A DNA stretch of 64,000 nucleotides. Origin: Exophiala sp. HKRS030. Taxonomy: Eukaryota; Ascomycota; Eurotiomycetes; Chaetothyriales; Herpotrichiellaceae. The notes under the pieces were generated by a model. That model was not told the DNA's origin, did not search any database, and worked only from the letters and a program-made list of their open reading frames with translations. A program made the translations under genes and the position numbers. Shown here one piece after another: positions 35,101 to 47,291 of this stretch. The stretch covers positions 3,286,001 through 3,350,000 of the forward strand of contig JAHWDD010000004.1 in NCBI GenBank assembly GCA_023897205.1, given 5' to 3'. Numbering within the stretch: the stretch's first letter is position 1; the number at the start of each line of letters is the position of its first letter.

Positions 35101-35642
35101 GGTACGCGGACATTGACATTCTCGACGATGTCTATTCTTTCAATTTGCCTGTGCTCAAGGGCCATTGTCGTTGTGGCAATCCGACCAAAAGTCCACCGCG
35201 AGCCTACACCAGCATCGACACATTTGATGAGTTGTTGGATCCTCCGGAGAGCGTGGGCATCGTTCGAGCCCACAAGAATTGGCCCGCCAGGTTGGCTGCG
35301 GCTTGTATCGTTCGACAGAGACTCAACACTGATGGTGCATTCTTTTTAAGCTGTAAGGACATTGAATGTTGGACATGTCTTGAACGATTATTCGATGATG
35401 GTGATGATGACGACGACGATTGTAATGATGAAACGAAATGTGTCCTACTCGAAGATGATAGTGATGCTGAGTGTGCTAAGGGAAATTGCGACGACAAGGA
35501 TGGCAAGGATGGCAAGGATGGCAAGGATGGTGATGATGGTAATGATGGTGATGACATGGCCTTGTTCGGCATGACCAAGGAAGACATGGAGTATTATCGA
35601 TCATTTTCGGAAGAGGATCGAGTCATAATATTTATTGATTAG
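32170..35642 (+). CDS. large protein of unknown family (about 1,137 aa)
   Basis: ATG 32,170 opens a 731-codon exon to 34,363; a 59-nt intron (GTAAGC donor, CTAACACTAAT branch, CACAG acceptor) joins exon 2 (34,423-35,642), which ends in TAG. The protein is mostly helical and soluble, with possible hydrophobic helix ALAVLLLACMLARKF near residue 140, an ELGLIAFGSLLASWNVP segment, and a C-terminal domain with LHLSLTEWCMAVATLDHVYG, CRCGNP and FFLSCKDIECWTC. The tail is an Asp-rich low-complexity stretch with KDG repeats. Between about 33,975 and 34,195 the frame turns Ser/Cys/Arg-rich while another frame reads better, so further splicing or indels are possible (see findings). I recognise no domain and cannot assign a function. 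Confidence 0.75.
35390..35560 (+). repeat. GAT/GGC-rich coding repeat (acidic tail)
   Basis: Within exon 2 of the large unknown gene GAT, GAC and GGC codons dominate, giving a run of Asp and then four tandem KDG/DDG-like triplets (GATGGCAAG units). Such repeats expand and contract easily. Confidence 0.75.
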
Positions 35643-35761
35643 GTAGATACTTGGATGCCCAATACTGATACTACTCGGTATATAACACGTCGACCTGAAA
35701 CAAGACTTTTCTAGTTGTCTGTGGTTATTGTTTATTTTGTACCCTTTGGGTAGGTCAGGTA

Positions 35762-36157
35762 TCATCCACTACTGACTGGTGGTATTATACCAACTTCGTC
35801 ACCTTGATTGATCACCAAATTTAATCCTTGCGCTTGTCCTTGCCCTTTATTGTTACCCGCAACAGTACCGTCCTGATCCTCCTTCAATACATCATGATCC
35901 AAATCAATGTCCGCGTCCACGTTGTCCAGGTCCAAATCGACGTAATCCAAATTGACCGTCACCGCCGAACTCGACAGGACCTTTTTCAGTATCCCAGGGT
36001 AGGATTTTTCCAAGGTCCGAAAAAGTTCCCTGATGGTGGTGGGGGCCGGTAACTTCAAAGTCTCGAGACCGCCGGTGTAGGTCGAGGCCGAGGCGAAGAG
36101 TAAGAGTGTGAATTCTCCCACTCTCCCTTGTTTTTCGCTTTGTTTTTCGGATTCCAT
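35762..36157 (-). CDS. cnxG: molybdopterin synthase small subunit (MoaD/MOCS2A, ThiS-like sulfur carrier)
   Basis: A single exon of 131 residues from ATG 36,157. It starts with a short charged head, then FTLLLFASASTYTG, LKLPAPTTIRELFRTLEKSYPGI and SSAVTVNLDYVDLD, and closes with GDEVGIIPPVSSG, the order of strands and helix of a ubiquitin-like MoaD/ThiS fold. In molybdenum-cofactor synthesis the thiocarboxylated C-terminus of this protein gives sulfur to precursor Z within molybdopterin synthase in the cytosol; in Aspergillus the gene is cnxG. Two features are odd: the last residues are Ser-Gly rather than the usual Gly-Gly, and an Asp/Gln/Gly-rich insert of about 40 residues precedes the final strand, making it longer than the usual 80-100 residues. 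It converges with the large unknown gene (119-bp spacer). Confidence 0.8.
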   Translation of the reverse strand: MESEKQSEKQGRVGEFTLLLFASASTYTGGLETLKLPAPTTIRELFRTLEKSYPGILKKVLSSSAVTVNLDYVDLDLDNVDADIDLDHDVLKEDQDGTVAGNNKGQGQAQGLNLVINQGDEVGIIPPVSSG

Positions 36158-37224
36158 TTTTTGAGAGTAAGAAGGGGGTGCCCAGGGTTTGGTGTTCTCC
36201 GTGTATTATCGATAATTCCAAATAGGTATTTCTTTTTGTTCTCGTGGGTCGTTGTGTGATTTTGCATCAATGGATTGGTGGTGATGAGTAGTGGTCGATT
36301 TCAATTGAGGGTGATGACTGATGAACCTCGTCTTTTCTCTCTTTTTTTCTGGTTTTGGCCTTTTTCACACTATAAAACGTGAGGTGATTCTTCTCCTTTT
36401 TTTTGTCTTTTTTTTCTTTGCAAGACAAGTCTAATTCATTTCGAGTTGTCGTCGTCGTCGTCGTCGTCAAATCGTCCCGTATCAAAATATCAATTTCGTT
36501 TTCCGACAAGAAAGAAACCTATTGGCTTCGACTTGTCCTCTCGCGCACCCCAATCAAAATGTGCACTTGATGTGTTGATAGACCCCCTGTCGAAGAAGAA
36601 AGAATTGATGCCCCCTTTCTTTACCTCGAAGTAAACAAAACAAAACAAAATCTTGTTTCTTCTTGTCGTCTCTGTCGGCTTGGTTTGTAGTAATATTATC
36701 TAGGTAGGTATCATTCTGTGCTATCAAGAACAAAATACTCATACGAGTAAGGGAATGAAAAGCGGCGTGAAATAAGAAAGAATGTGGTCCCGAATATACT
36801 ATACTGTATGTTCCTCGCACGAGCATCCGTACGAGTACTCCGCACAAAGGCTTTCACTTCTACAATATTCATAGACGAAAACAAAAAAGATCTCTGCACA
36901 GGTTAAACAGCTTGATGGACTAAATTATTGTCATCTTGATTTCAACACCCTTCAAAAAGGAGTCAAGTAAACGCTGTCGAATAAACCTATTCTCATCAAT
37001 CCCAATCACAATCAATCTGCTGCTCCTTTGCCCCTCGTCCAAGGAACCACAATCTACTTTTATTTTTTCTTTTTGTTCGTCCACATCTCATATTACCCTT
37101 GTCATGGTAGGAGGCGTGTCATCTGTGAGCCTGATTCTCAAGTTTCGACTCATAGCAGCCATGACTTTGTTGTTGTTCCCCAGGTCAAACTAATCTTGAA
37201 ATGCACACAGCCCCAAAGCCGTAC
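36158..37224. other. intergenic, low-complexity rich
   Basis: 1.07 kb between two minus-strand genes; the cnxG-like promoter should lie in its left part. It is rich in T runs and A/T-biased, and contains a (GTC)7 microsatellite. No gene is supported. Confidence 0.5.
36448..36468. repeat. (GTC)7 microsatellite
   Basis: Seven perfect GTC units, upstream of the cnxG-like gene. Confidence 0.9.
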
Positions 37225-39305
37225 TTAATGCTCCAGTAGTCTCAAACTACCTTGAACCACAACGTTCTCCAAAATAGATCCGGGGGGGATGTCAATCGTG
37301 CTGTTTTCTGTTGCAACAATGATGACGGTGCCTGTGAACAATATTAGTATCAATAAGACAAGCCAATAAAACTCGATCAAACTCACCCTTGAGCACAATA
37401 CCACGACCAAAATTGACATCACCAGTAACAGTCAAATGATCCAATTCGACAATGTTGGGAATGCTGCCAATTCTCTTCTGGAATTGCGCAACCTTCTTGA
37501 AGTCACCTCCAAGCTTGATCAAAGGTGCAGGACCGAATCGATTAGGATCCATGACCAATTGACCGTGACTCAAAGTGTAAAGGTTAGACTTGACGAGCAT
37601 GAGATCAGAGCAAGTCTTGACAGGCAAGAAGCGACGTCGAGGAACGTTGACACCGTGAGCATTCTTGAAGTGCTTGATGGCGGCACCCACTGCGGTCTCG
37701 AGTTGAATGATGCTGACATCGGCCTCGCCCTTCTTGTCAGCTGGGATAGACTTCTCGTTGGGAATAATCTCCATTTCAAGCTCGTTGTTTTCCACCACGC
37801 GCTTGATGGCTCGGAGGTTCATCCAGATGTTGTTGGTGTTGAAGTACTTGAACTTCTTGATCGACTTGAATTCGTTGACGTATTGCTTGGGAACCTGGGC
37901 GATTTCAAGGAGTCTGGCCTTGCCCTCGTAATCAATGATGGTACCACCCTTGACATCAGCCTTGGTCTTATCGGTCAGTTCCATGATGTACTCGGCCTTG
38001 GTCTCAACCATGTGCTGCAGGATACGGAGATCCACAACCGCACCCAGGTTGTCAGCGTTGGACAAGAAGATGATTTCAATGCCTCGCTCGAGGAGTTGGT
38101 CAAGAATACCGCTGTTGTAGAGCGACTCGAAGACGTCACCATGGCCGGGGGGGTACCAGTCGGACAGTTGAGAGTGGTAGTTCTTTGGTGCCGGGAGGAG
38201 AGAGTCCTTGAGCACACGAGGATATCGGGATTGGTTGAAGGTCAGTATGTCAATGTTGTGTCCTTCGTATTTCTTGATGATGGACGCCGTGTCTTCGTCG
38301 GTGTTGAAGCTGTTCATCAGAACGAACGGAACATTGACGTCATAGGTGCGGTTGAGGTACTCAATCTGTCGGACCGACAAGTCGAGGAAGGACATGCCGT
38401 CTCTGACTTCGATGACTGACTTGGGACCAACACAGCCCATGGATGTGCCGAGACCACCGTTGAGCTTGACGACCGCGAGCTTATTTAGAAAGTCCACGGC
38501 GTCGCTATTTGGCAAGTCATCGTAAGCCACCACTTGGTCTGGGTTGGGGGGGTTGATCTTGGCCCAGTCGATCGTGTTTCCCTTGGCTCGATCATTCAGG
38601 TATCGTCTGAACAGAGCAAAGAAGTTGTCCATTTCTGCCTCGAATCTCTTCTTTTCTGCCGGGTCCTTGACGGTGTCGGCAAGGTTATTGAGGGCGTTTC
38701 GCATCTGGCTGGCGGCCACGTTTGTGGAGGTGTTCTCAAAGGCCTGCATTGCGGGAGATTTGATTAGCGGTGCCGTGGAATTGTGATCATGCGAGGTAGG
38801 AGTTGGGTGCAGGTCGAGGAAAGATGTCGGCGCAAGGAGAGGCATGATGGGATGAACAACTGCGTTTTGCACAAAGAAACAAGGGCGCGTAGTGAATGAG
38901 GGAGAGGGGTGAAGGGTTCAAGTAGTGAATGTAAATGAGTGTGCGGACTTCATGTCCAAGGGAGGCAGTGAGGAGGGTGACGAGTATGAGACAAGATGTT
39001 TAACAAGTGCATTTCATGTACAACTGGACTTGTCGCAGTTGGAAATGAAGGTCGGAACACACACAGCCCACGGTCGTCATTTATCAGTCCACGTCAGTGC
39101 AGTGTACATGCAATTGGGTATGTCGATATTTGTTCCGCATTCAGAGGGCATTGGCAATATTGATATAAGAGAGTATAGGAAACACGGTGCTTACCACATG
39201 GGATTGTGATTTGCCATGGTGTCTCTGTGCAGGAGCACCACCATTGGAGCCATTGCTGCTCGCAGCTTGAGGACGCAGGTGGGAGGGGATAGCTTTGGAG
39301 GCCAT
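37225..39305 (-). CDS. UGP1: UTP-glucose-1-phosphate uridylyltransferase (UDP-glucose pyrophosphorylase)
   Basis: Three exons, 39,305-39,195, 38,743-37,387 and 37,331-37,225, give 524 residues, the usual length for fungal UGPs. Exon 1 begins [13 protein letters not shown] and ends SQSHV; a 451-nt intron leads to [18 protein letters not shown]. The nucleotide-binding loop [12 protein letters not shown], the uridine-site region around FNQSRYPRV and GHGDVF, and the left-handed beta-helix end ([17 protein letters not shown]) are all present. The enzyme makes UDP-glucose from UTP and glucose-1-phosphate in the cytosol, feeding glycogen, trehalose, glucan and galactose metabolism. The second intron (55 nt) lies in the beta-helix region. 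Sequence also stays open from inside intron 1 (ATG 38,845), so an alternative start is possible. Confidence 0.97.
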
Positions 39306-41237
39306 GATGTCGATGTCGCAGGCAGGTGAGGATCAGTTCAGGAGCTGTGGTAGATTGGGTGGAGGATTAGAGAGGAGTCTGGAACAGGTCGGAGATGAGT
39401 TAGCGACAGATTGGAACCAGATGGTGAAATTGGGAGAGGAGGAGAGGAGGAAGAGGAAATTGAAGCTGGAAAAAAAAGGTGAAATTCGGTGTGCAGTGGC
39501 CAAAGCAGATAGTGGGATGTGTGTATGTCGCATGCAAATGCAGTGTCAAGGTAGGGATGATGAAACGAGCAAGTCGTCAACAAATTAGCGAGGCCAACGG
39601 TGAAGCAGGAGCCAGAGAGTACGGAGTATGGCGTAGGTGGAAGTGGAAGTTGTTGCCAGCTTTTGCCAATAGCGGGGGCCACATGCAGGTGTTGATGATG
39701 TCGTCGTTGCTTGTCAGTTACGTAGCTTCAGGCCTATCTGAGGCCGGGTCGTCAACGGTGGCGCCAATTGCAGTAGGTGTATAGGCTTGGGCAGGGCCGG
39801 TTGATGTGGTTGAATTCTCCGAGCTCCGTGCATACAGTAGGGGGCATTATTGGGGCCATTGGGGGCAAGGTACCTAAAGAGAGGAAGAGAGAGAGAGAGA
39901 GACGGGCGATCTAAACTTACAATATCCTCAATACAAGTAGGTACAGTACACTATTGATCTGTTAAAATTCTTTTGAACCTGAATATAGGAATGTGTGTGT
40001 TACTTTATCGTCGTTTATATCTCTCTACATCCTCCTTCATATTTTGCTGCCCCGATCCTCCAGACTCGTATCTGTTGGGCCTAGTTAAAAAATTCTTCGC
40101 TGTCCAACGTCGTATCTCGACTTGTCCACGAATTCCATCGCCGTCTCCAGTGATGATCTGGCCCTTCGTCGCCCACTCTGTCAATCCCCCACCAAAAAAA
40201 CCTTGGACTTGTGGTGCCCCTCGTTTACTCGTCTCTAAGGGACTTTGGTAGGTAGTCGTACAATACTGTACATACAGAGAGACAGTACTCGCTCAATAAA
40301 GATCATTATTTTAATTGCCTCACCCAGCTCCTCGCTTTATTTAATTTCCCTCAACCCATCAATCGGCCCTTTCTTTGTAATGTACTCGCTCGTACTGTAC
40401 CTTCGTGGCGTTCATTTCCCCCCTCCATAACGGAATATCATCACCCTAGTTCCCTCATCCCTGCATCTCCCCTAAGCTCTCCCAGGTTTAGAGGGACCGC
40501 CAGAATTCGCAGCTTTGTCGCCACCGTCGGACAAACTTGCTCCTTTCACATGAAAGCTGTTCCTTCTGTTCAAAGTAACAGATCTTGAGATTTGAATCGC
40601 GATGCTACCCAGCACAAATACTCGTTGGACTTGAAGCCACTTGTTGGTAGTAGGTGCACCATGAGGCTTTCAGCCCGAGACAGTTCTCATGTCACTATAC
40701 AACCTTACAACAACAACTTTTTTCATACTCGTACCCCATCAAACATTTTGGATATGCAACTCGCTAGCCTTGTCTCCAACTACTACCACCACGTAGTTAT
40801 GCACGTTTCAGAATGAGGGCATCAAGTGGTTCCTCGTCCTCCTCCGCTCTATTGACCGCTTCCAGATCCCGATCAAACATGTTCTAGCAGGAGGCTACGA
40901 GCTTCACCGCTCAAAATCGCCCTCTACAATCCTTCACACAATTGCTGCATATAGTCTTGTCTGAGATATTAATTGTCTACTGCTGCACGGAGTACTCCAT
41001 AAGTATATCTCATTTTTGGTATATCCACAGCTCGCCCTCCACCCGATCTCTGAATAGACTCATAAACATCTGCCAAATAACTATGTGGTATCTCTGCAGC
41101 TAAAGGACAACAATAGGTGTTGTTGGACCAGCAAGGCTAGGAGACGCCCCTCCATCCCTGCAAGCTCCTATTTTCCATTAAAACGCCCTTGCTAAAAGTC
41201 GTACATGTCCTCACTCTCATCCACCCGTCCTTTGTTT
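39306..41237. other. intergenic, UGP1 promoter side
   Basis: 1.9 kb between UGP1 and the tricalbin stop, with a GA run near 39,885-39,902, a TACGGAGTA at 39,620 and A/T-rich pieces. No gene is supported on either strand. Confidence 0.5.
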
Positions 41238-44200
41238 TCAAGAAGCATCATGTTTTCCGCTCACATCGCGACGCCCAAAGAAACTTCGTCGTCCTTCGCG
41301 CTTCGAGTCCGGACTGTCTCGTCCACTGGTTGCGGGCCTCAGCGTATCAGTGTTGGTTTCAGCGTTCCCTGTGAAGCTACTGCGAATCGTTACGCTGCCG
41401 GTTCCCGCCTTGACCGTCTGCTCCGAACCGCCGCCTTGGTCAGACACAAAGAAGAGCCCTTCACCCAGATCCTTGGACCGGAACGTGTCGTGGTCCTTGA
41501 CAACAATTTGGAACTGTGTATCGGCACTGCATGACACCTTGAAGTTCTCGTGGTTCGGATCATACTCCACGGTGCCTGAGGATGACTTGACCGCCTTGGT
41601 TTTGAACAGATCTTTGGCTCCCCTAGCTCCCAACATCTTCACGTGCACCCGGACATCTGCTCCAGGAGGATAGCCGCTAGCTGACACGATGATGAAATTG
41701 GCCGTGCCCGTGTCAGCCCCCTTGGGAGTGTTGGTCACAGTCGAGTGGCTACTCTTGGTGCGACTATGCAGCATGCTGCTGGGAGTGGCAGGCGAAGCTG
41801 ACCCATCGACCAACGCAGGTGCTCGGGAAGGAGTAGCGTCTGGTGTATTGACCACCGAAGAGCTCACCTCTGACTCGGGCGGAGTGCCGTTGACCACGTG
41901 CGATGTGTCGTCCTTGCTGCTGCCTCGACCAATAATTCCGCGTTTGATGAAAGATGCCCCTTTCACGACTCCTCCACCAACTTTGGTGACGCCTTTCACT
42001 GGCGCACCGATCACTTTACCAGCCGGTGCAAAAGTGCCGTGGAAGGTCGACGTTCCCTGCCGGCTTCGGGTGACATAGTCTGGCTTGAACAACATTTTAA
42101 GTCGGATGGATCCAGATTTGCCGTCCAGGACATATGTCAACTCTTGTGCCTGCAGAGGTTCCAGCACTTTCAAGTCGAGGACCGCCGAGCCTAGCCAGTC
42201 GGCTTTGTCGCCAAAATCCCAATCGTATACGTCGACCTTGAACTCGGCACCGGTGCGCGACGGCACGGCTACCTCGAAAAATTCGTTCCAAGCAGGATGC
42301 AGGGTCTTCTTCTGTATCTTTGTTTTGAAAACTTCTTTGCCGTTGAGTTTGAATTTGCAATAAGGATCACTGTAGCCGTTACGATCTGCTGATGGTAGAT
42401 CCGCTGCATCCAGAACATCGACTCTCAGTGTGCCCATATTGTTGATGCTTTCACTGGGGTCGAGCTGCATCTTCACCGGCAAATACTTCAACAGAACCGT
42501 CACTTTATTGACACCCGCGGCATTGTTGCCCCGCATAGTCAACTCTGTCGGCGTGTACAGGCACTTCTGCAGTGTGGTGAGTGTCGGACCGGTCAGTGTG
42601 GCCACGATGTTGTCCTCATCTTGCTTCCCAGACTTCTCGGTCCTCACCACTGACCGCAACGTGATCCGAGACATGTCGATTTCACGGACCATGGCATCCC
42701 CAGTCTCGCCAAAGTGGAAGTCCTTCTGTCGAATCCTTGCAGACGCGTATGCGGGAAATACATGATCGTCCATGAGTACTTCGAGCTGCACATCCGTCAC
42801 GTCGAAATGGCCTTCTATTAGATTGAATACGATCAAGCCAGATTCTGACATGGATTAGTCCGACCCTGAAACACGTATATCTTGACTTACCATATTTGCT
42901 GAGGTCATCGGCAGTAATCTTGACCTTGGGAGCCTGTTTTTTGCTTGATGCAAGCGAGTCCACGAAGGAGGCCCCTGTCGGCGACGCAAGACGCCCGGCC
43001 GTGTCTGAGGTCTTCCCGTTCTCGAGGCTGGGGCGCACTGTGTCTACAGAAGCTTTGGTGTCGACGGATGGCTTCGTGGCGTGGGACGCTGTCCCATTCA
43101 CTCCAGCCTCATTCTCCATGGCAGCCTGAGCTTTGCGTTCCTCTTCGTCCTCCTCAGGATCAAGAACGTTCAATGTCGGATAGAAAGCGCAAGTGTAGTT
43201 GATTATGCCCTTCTCGCCGCCAGTCCCGCCAAGACGCAGCCCATCCGAATGTAGTGTCTTGGAGTCGTGTACTTCGTAGCCGCCCTCTTCACTCTCAACG
43301 ATGTAGTCCGAGGCTGCAATTTGTACCAAACCCAATGAACGATCCTTGCCGAGTTTTTCTTCATCCATGACCTCAATGATCAGGCGCTCTGAAGGAGTGT
43401 GCATTGGAACATATACCACCTCATCCCAATCCGGATTGAGATCGTTCTGGAAGGTAACTGTGCGGCCTTTGGGAATGCCTGCCAACATGACCCTAGCATA
43501 GGGGTCTGACTTGCCTACAGTCTCGAAGTTCCGAAGATTTCTGGCACTCTGAAGGTGAATCCGCATGACGCCGATGGGTGTAATATAGCCGCCGGACCCA
43601 GCTGCACCCTTCAGCGCCACGGGCTTCCAGTCCAGTAGTAGTTTGGCCTTGCCTGATTTCGAACCATGCAAGTTGAACCACTCCTGACCCTTGTCAACAG
43701 CCTTCATCATGTCGTCCACCTTGATTTGATAGGTACCAAGGATTGGATCAGTAGCGAGGCCACGGCTGTCCTTGATGACCAAACCAAGCCGGGCCTTCTT
43801 CCGATCTGTGATCAGAACTGATTTGGTATTGTCAGAGAAGACAGGGTTGTTGGTATGCTTGAGTGTGTTCGTTTTGTGAACTTCTTTCCCATTGAGGAGA
43901 AGGACGGCATATGGGTCGAGGGCCCCGACTATACTCTTGCTACCGTCCAGCTCCTTGGCTTGCTCAATGGTGAGGCGCGCAATACCAGTGTTGGACTCTG
44001 GCGGAGGAAGTATCTCACCAGTTGGCAACTTCTCGGATTCAATGACGCGGAAAAAGCGGATATCGGTTGCAAGCACTCCTCGAGATTTTCCATTTGCAAG
44101 TACGTCAAGACTCAAACCTTCATGATCAGGAGAAGCTTCGAGTTGATCCAAAGCAAATGTTGCAGTTCCGAGCTGCTTGTCTTTCCGGACATCATTATAA

Positions 44201-45889
44201 TCATAGACTTGCAGAGTGAGCGAGTCAGTGAAGTTTGTGATAATGACATAGAGTGTCTCGTTCCAGCGGGGGTTTGCGTCTTCGTAAATGGTCTTTGTGC
44301 GTCCCAGCTCCTTGGAACCATTCAAAGACACAACCACATACGGATCCGGTGTGCCCGAAAACTTATCAGGGTTCTTGAGGCCGTGAGCATTGTAGATGGT
44401 AATCGCGACCACGCCGACTGCGAGATCAATGGGGTTGCCCGAGAGCATTTTGGCCACCTCGATTGGGAAAACGTTTGGATCGTACATGATTGGTGCTAGG
44501 TTTCCATGGATCTGCTCCTTGATGAAATTCTCCAGACCAGGGATGAAGTTGATATCGAAGCCGAATGTATCTCCGCCAAGAGGCTTGCATACATAGTCGA
44601 TGGTTGGACGACCCAGAAAACAGATATCAACCCTTTCGATATGGGGAAAAGCGATTTGCAGCTTCATCTTGACACGCATAAGACCAGAAAACTCGAAATC
44701 TTCCACGATGACCTTCATGGCTTTACTGACAACGCCTTTGCCGATGCGGATCTCGAGGACCACTTTTGGATTGATCTTGGTCTTGAGCTGGCGAGCTGTC
44801 ATATCCATCGTGTCGGTTGGGGTGAAACTGAACTTCCAGTCCATCATGACAATATCATCTTCAGACTTCGGATAGGTCTTGACATGTTCCATGCGGGGAG
44901 GTTTGGTACCTAGAATAAAAGTCTCCATCCGCATACTGTCCAGGAAAGCGGGAGTGGACGTGCTCAGCACTTGATCAACTGATTGCACGATACCCTTGGC
45001 CAGCTGAGGGGCATAGATGGGCCAGAACTTGACGAGGAAGCTGTTCATCCACTCCAGACTTTCGGCGTCGGTCTCCAAACGAGCCTTCCCTAACTCTCTT
45101 GTGATGTCGTCTCTGAAATTTCGTCTGACTCGTCTGATCGAAGTTCTGTAGTAAGTCCCGCAGGTTGCCATGATGAGAAAGATCCATCCCAAACCACCAC
45201 CGAGGGTCGCAACAAGCCATGAGGACAGGCATGCAAAGACAATCACAGCAGCATTGTGGTACCAATCTGGATATCTCAGTTTTCTTGTCAAGCCATGGTG
45301 GATGGGAATACATACCGCCATAGAACCTATCATCTAGCTTTGATTCCAAGAGCGTCTGATGATCCAATAGATTGCCTTCCTCTTTATCCTGCTCTGTCTC
45401 CCCGGACCCGAACCGTGGCGCCCATCCGAGTTTGGACCAGTCTTCGTGCTGTTCAGGAGGTGCTCCATTTGTAACCGTACCAGCCTTGTCTCCAGCGGCA
45501 ACTGGTTCGGGAGGAGGAAGGTCATATTGGTCCGGTCCACCATCCTGCAGAAGTTAGCGGGCGTTTCAAAGCTGTCCAGGCGCGATAAGACTCACCAGAT
45601 CTGTAGCGACCCCGACTCCTTTTGGTGGACGTTTGGTAGGGTTCTGCTGCTACTCGTATGTTAGAAGACTATTCATGATCGTAGCACCCCTTCATCTTAC
45701 AGATCTAGCTTGCGCGGCTTTCTCTTCTGGGGAAGCATTCGGGTCGAAGTGCAGAGCAGTTGCCCCGGCTTCCTTGCTTTCGGCGACCAGGACCTTTTCA
45801 GCGTCTTTGCCAGTTACGGAAGAGTTGGGATCCTGAGCTGCCTCGACGGCGCCCTGGGACTTGAGCTCGTTCTTAAATCCGGAGGCCAT
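41238..45889 (-). CDS. TCB: tricalbin (SMP and C2-domain ER-plasma membrane tether)
   Basis: Five exons, 45,889-45,701, 45,649-45,596, 45,544-45,316, 45,266-42,891 and 42,844-41,238, give 1,484 residues. A hydrophilic head is followed by YGDWYHNAAV and an ER-anchoring hydrophobic hairpin at about 164-200. The SMP lipid-transfer domain spans about 225-440 (from ESLEWMNSFLVKFWP to NPIDLAVG). C2 domains start near residues 440, 585, 725, 1,085 and 1,330, recognised by GxxDPY-type segments such as SGTPDPYVVV, VGALDPYAVLLL, VGKSDPYARVML and NGYSDPYCKF; the last one lacks this motif. Tricalbins tether ER to plasma membrane, bind Ca2+ and phospholipids and help lipid transfer. Exon 2 has a tandem AG acceptor (TAGCAGCAG), so its first one or two Gln are uncertain. 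The closest yeast member (Tcb1, 2 or 3) is not resolved. Confidence 0.96.
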
Positions 45890-47291
45890 GGTGATCTGTG
45901 GAGAAGCGTCCACCGAGCCTTGGGCCTGATCTTTACGACATTGACCCCAGGGGAAACTGAAAGAAAAACGAGTGAGGGTGTGCGGGCAAGAAGGAGGAAT
46001 TGTAGGGACAGAGTTTCCGCGAAAGAAGATATACGGAATAGCTTGGTGTGTAGCTGTTCGAGGCAATTCCCAGAAGTTGGCTTGGTAGGGCCTCTTACAG
46101 TAGAAAAGTTGCCAGGCGCAGGCGGCTGGTGATGAAAGCGGAGAAGATTACGCGTGAAGGAAGCCACCGACCCCATCTGCGTTTAGTATCAAATAGCTCA
46201 CTTGTTACGGAGCTCAGTGGCCCGTCACCATGTACTTGCGGTACCAGCAGTCAAGCTGATGGGCGCTAATCTACCTACCAGGGTCTTCAATGGGCTCACC
46301 AGGCTGCCCGGGCCTCGTCAAGGTTCACCAGCGCTTGTCATGCCAGCTGAAGCTCGCAGCTGCACCACGGGACACACCTAGAGCCTAAACCAACAGCCTA
46401 CCACACCAGCCTATCCAACCCATCAAGAAGCCACTGCCGACGTCAATTCGCCAGCTCCATCACCGCGGCGATCGATCTTCGCTTGCGGGCCCTTGGGCCG
46501 CACAGAGGGTGCTACGAGATGCATACGACTCGTGGCGCAAAGACAGACCTCTTAGGCAACTTGCTTTGTTGTTCCGGCAGATGCCCTACAAGACTCCATA
46601 CTCCCGAACGACTACAGTACAGAGTTTTGTGTGATTGCGCTGACGACACCCCACCTACGGATGAACCGTCTCTCGCCGATCACACGTGAAGAAGCCTTGG
46701 GATACTCCTCTGCGGGTTCTTGCATATGTACGTACTTGTACAACACCTCGGCTGGATACGCTAAGCTAAACACTTTCAGCGAGACAAGGGTCTGTTTGGG
46801 GAGTAGCATTCAATATCTCTGTGTTGCTGTTTAACACGCCTCAATCTCGGTTTTGTCACCAGTCACGCACCATCCTCGTTGGCAGTGTTGCACATTTGGT
46901 GGAATATTGTCTATCAACACAATGATGATAAATTGAGATGTCCTACAGTATCCTTGAGTAGGTGCCTTGGACCCATTATCCGACCTTTCCGTACTTCTTA
47001 CGGGGACACACCCTGCGATGATCCGTGCTCGTAATCATATGTATTGTATTGCAGTTGCAGGGGATCGACGAACGCATTGGCCTCGTCCACGACCAGTGCG
47101 GACCCGTTCTCAGTTCTATCCTGATATCAATACATAAGGTATTCATGGCTTCGTGGCTGTCTTTGTGTTGGGTGTTGCTGCCATCCCTTAGAACGCGAAC
47201 GCTGCGTGCTGGCCGTAACCTCGAGCCATACTAGTCTGATGATGATACAGGAAACTGCGCGATGCAAAACCTGGCACAGCAACATTGTCCT
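45890..47291. other. intergenic, tricalbin promoter side
   Basis: 1.4 kb between the tricalbin start and the ING gene stop. The part near 45,900-46,150 is likely leader sequence of the tricalbin mRNA. No gene is supported; the small ATG frame at 46,483-46,689 has no family likeness. Confidence 0.5.

Noticed and set aside
37436..38419. 327-codon plus-strand frame inside UGP1
   Set aside because: Antisense shadow of the well-conserved UGP1 exon 2.
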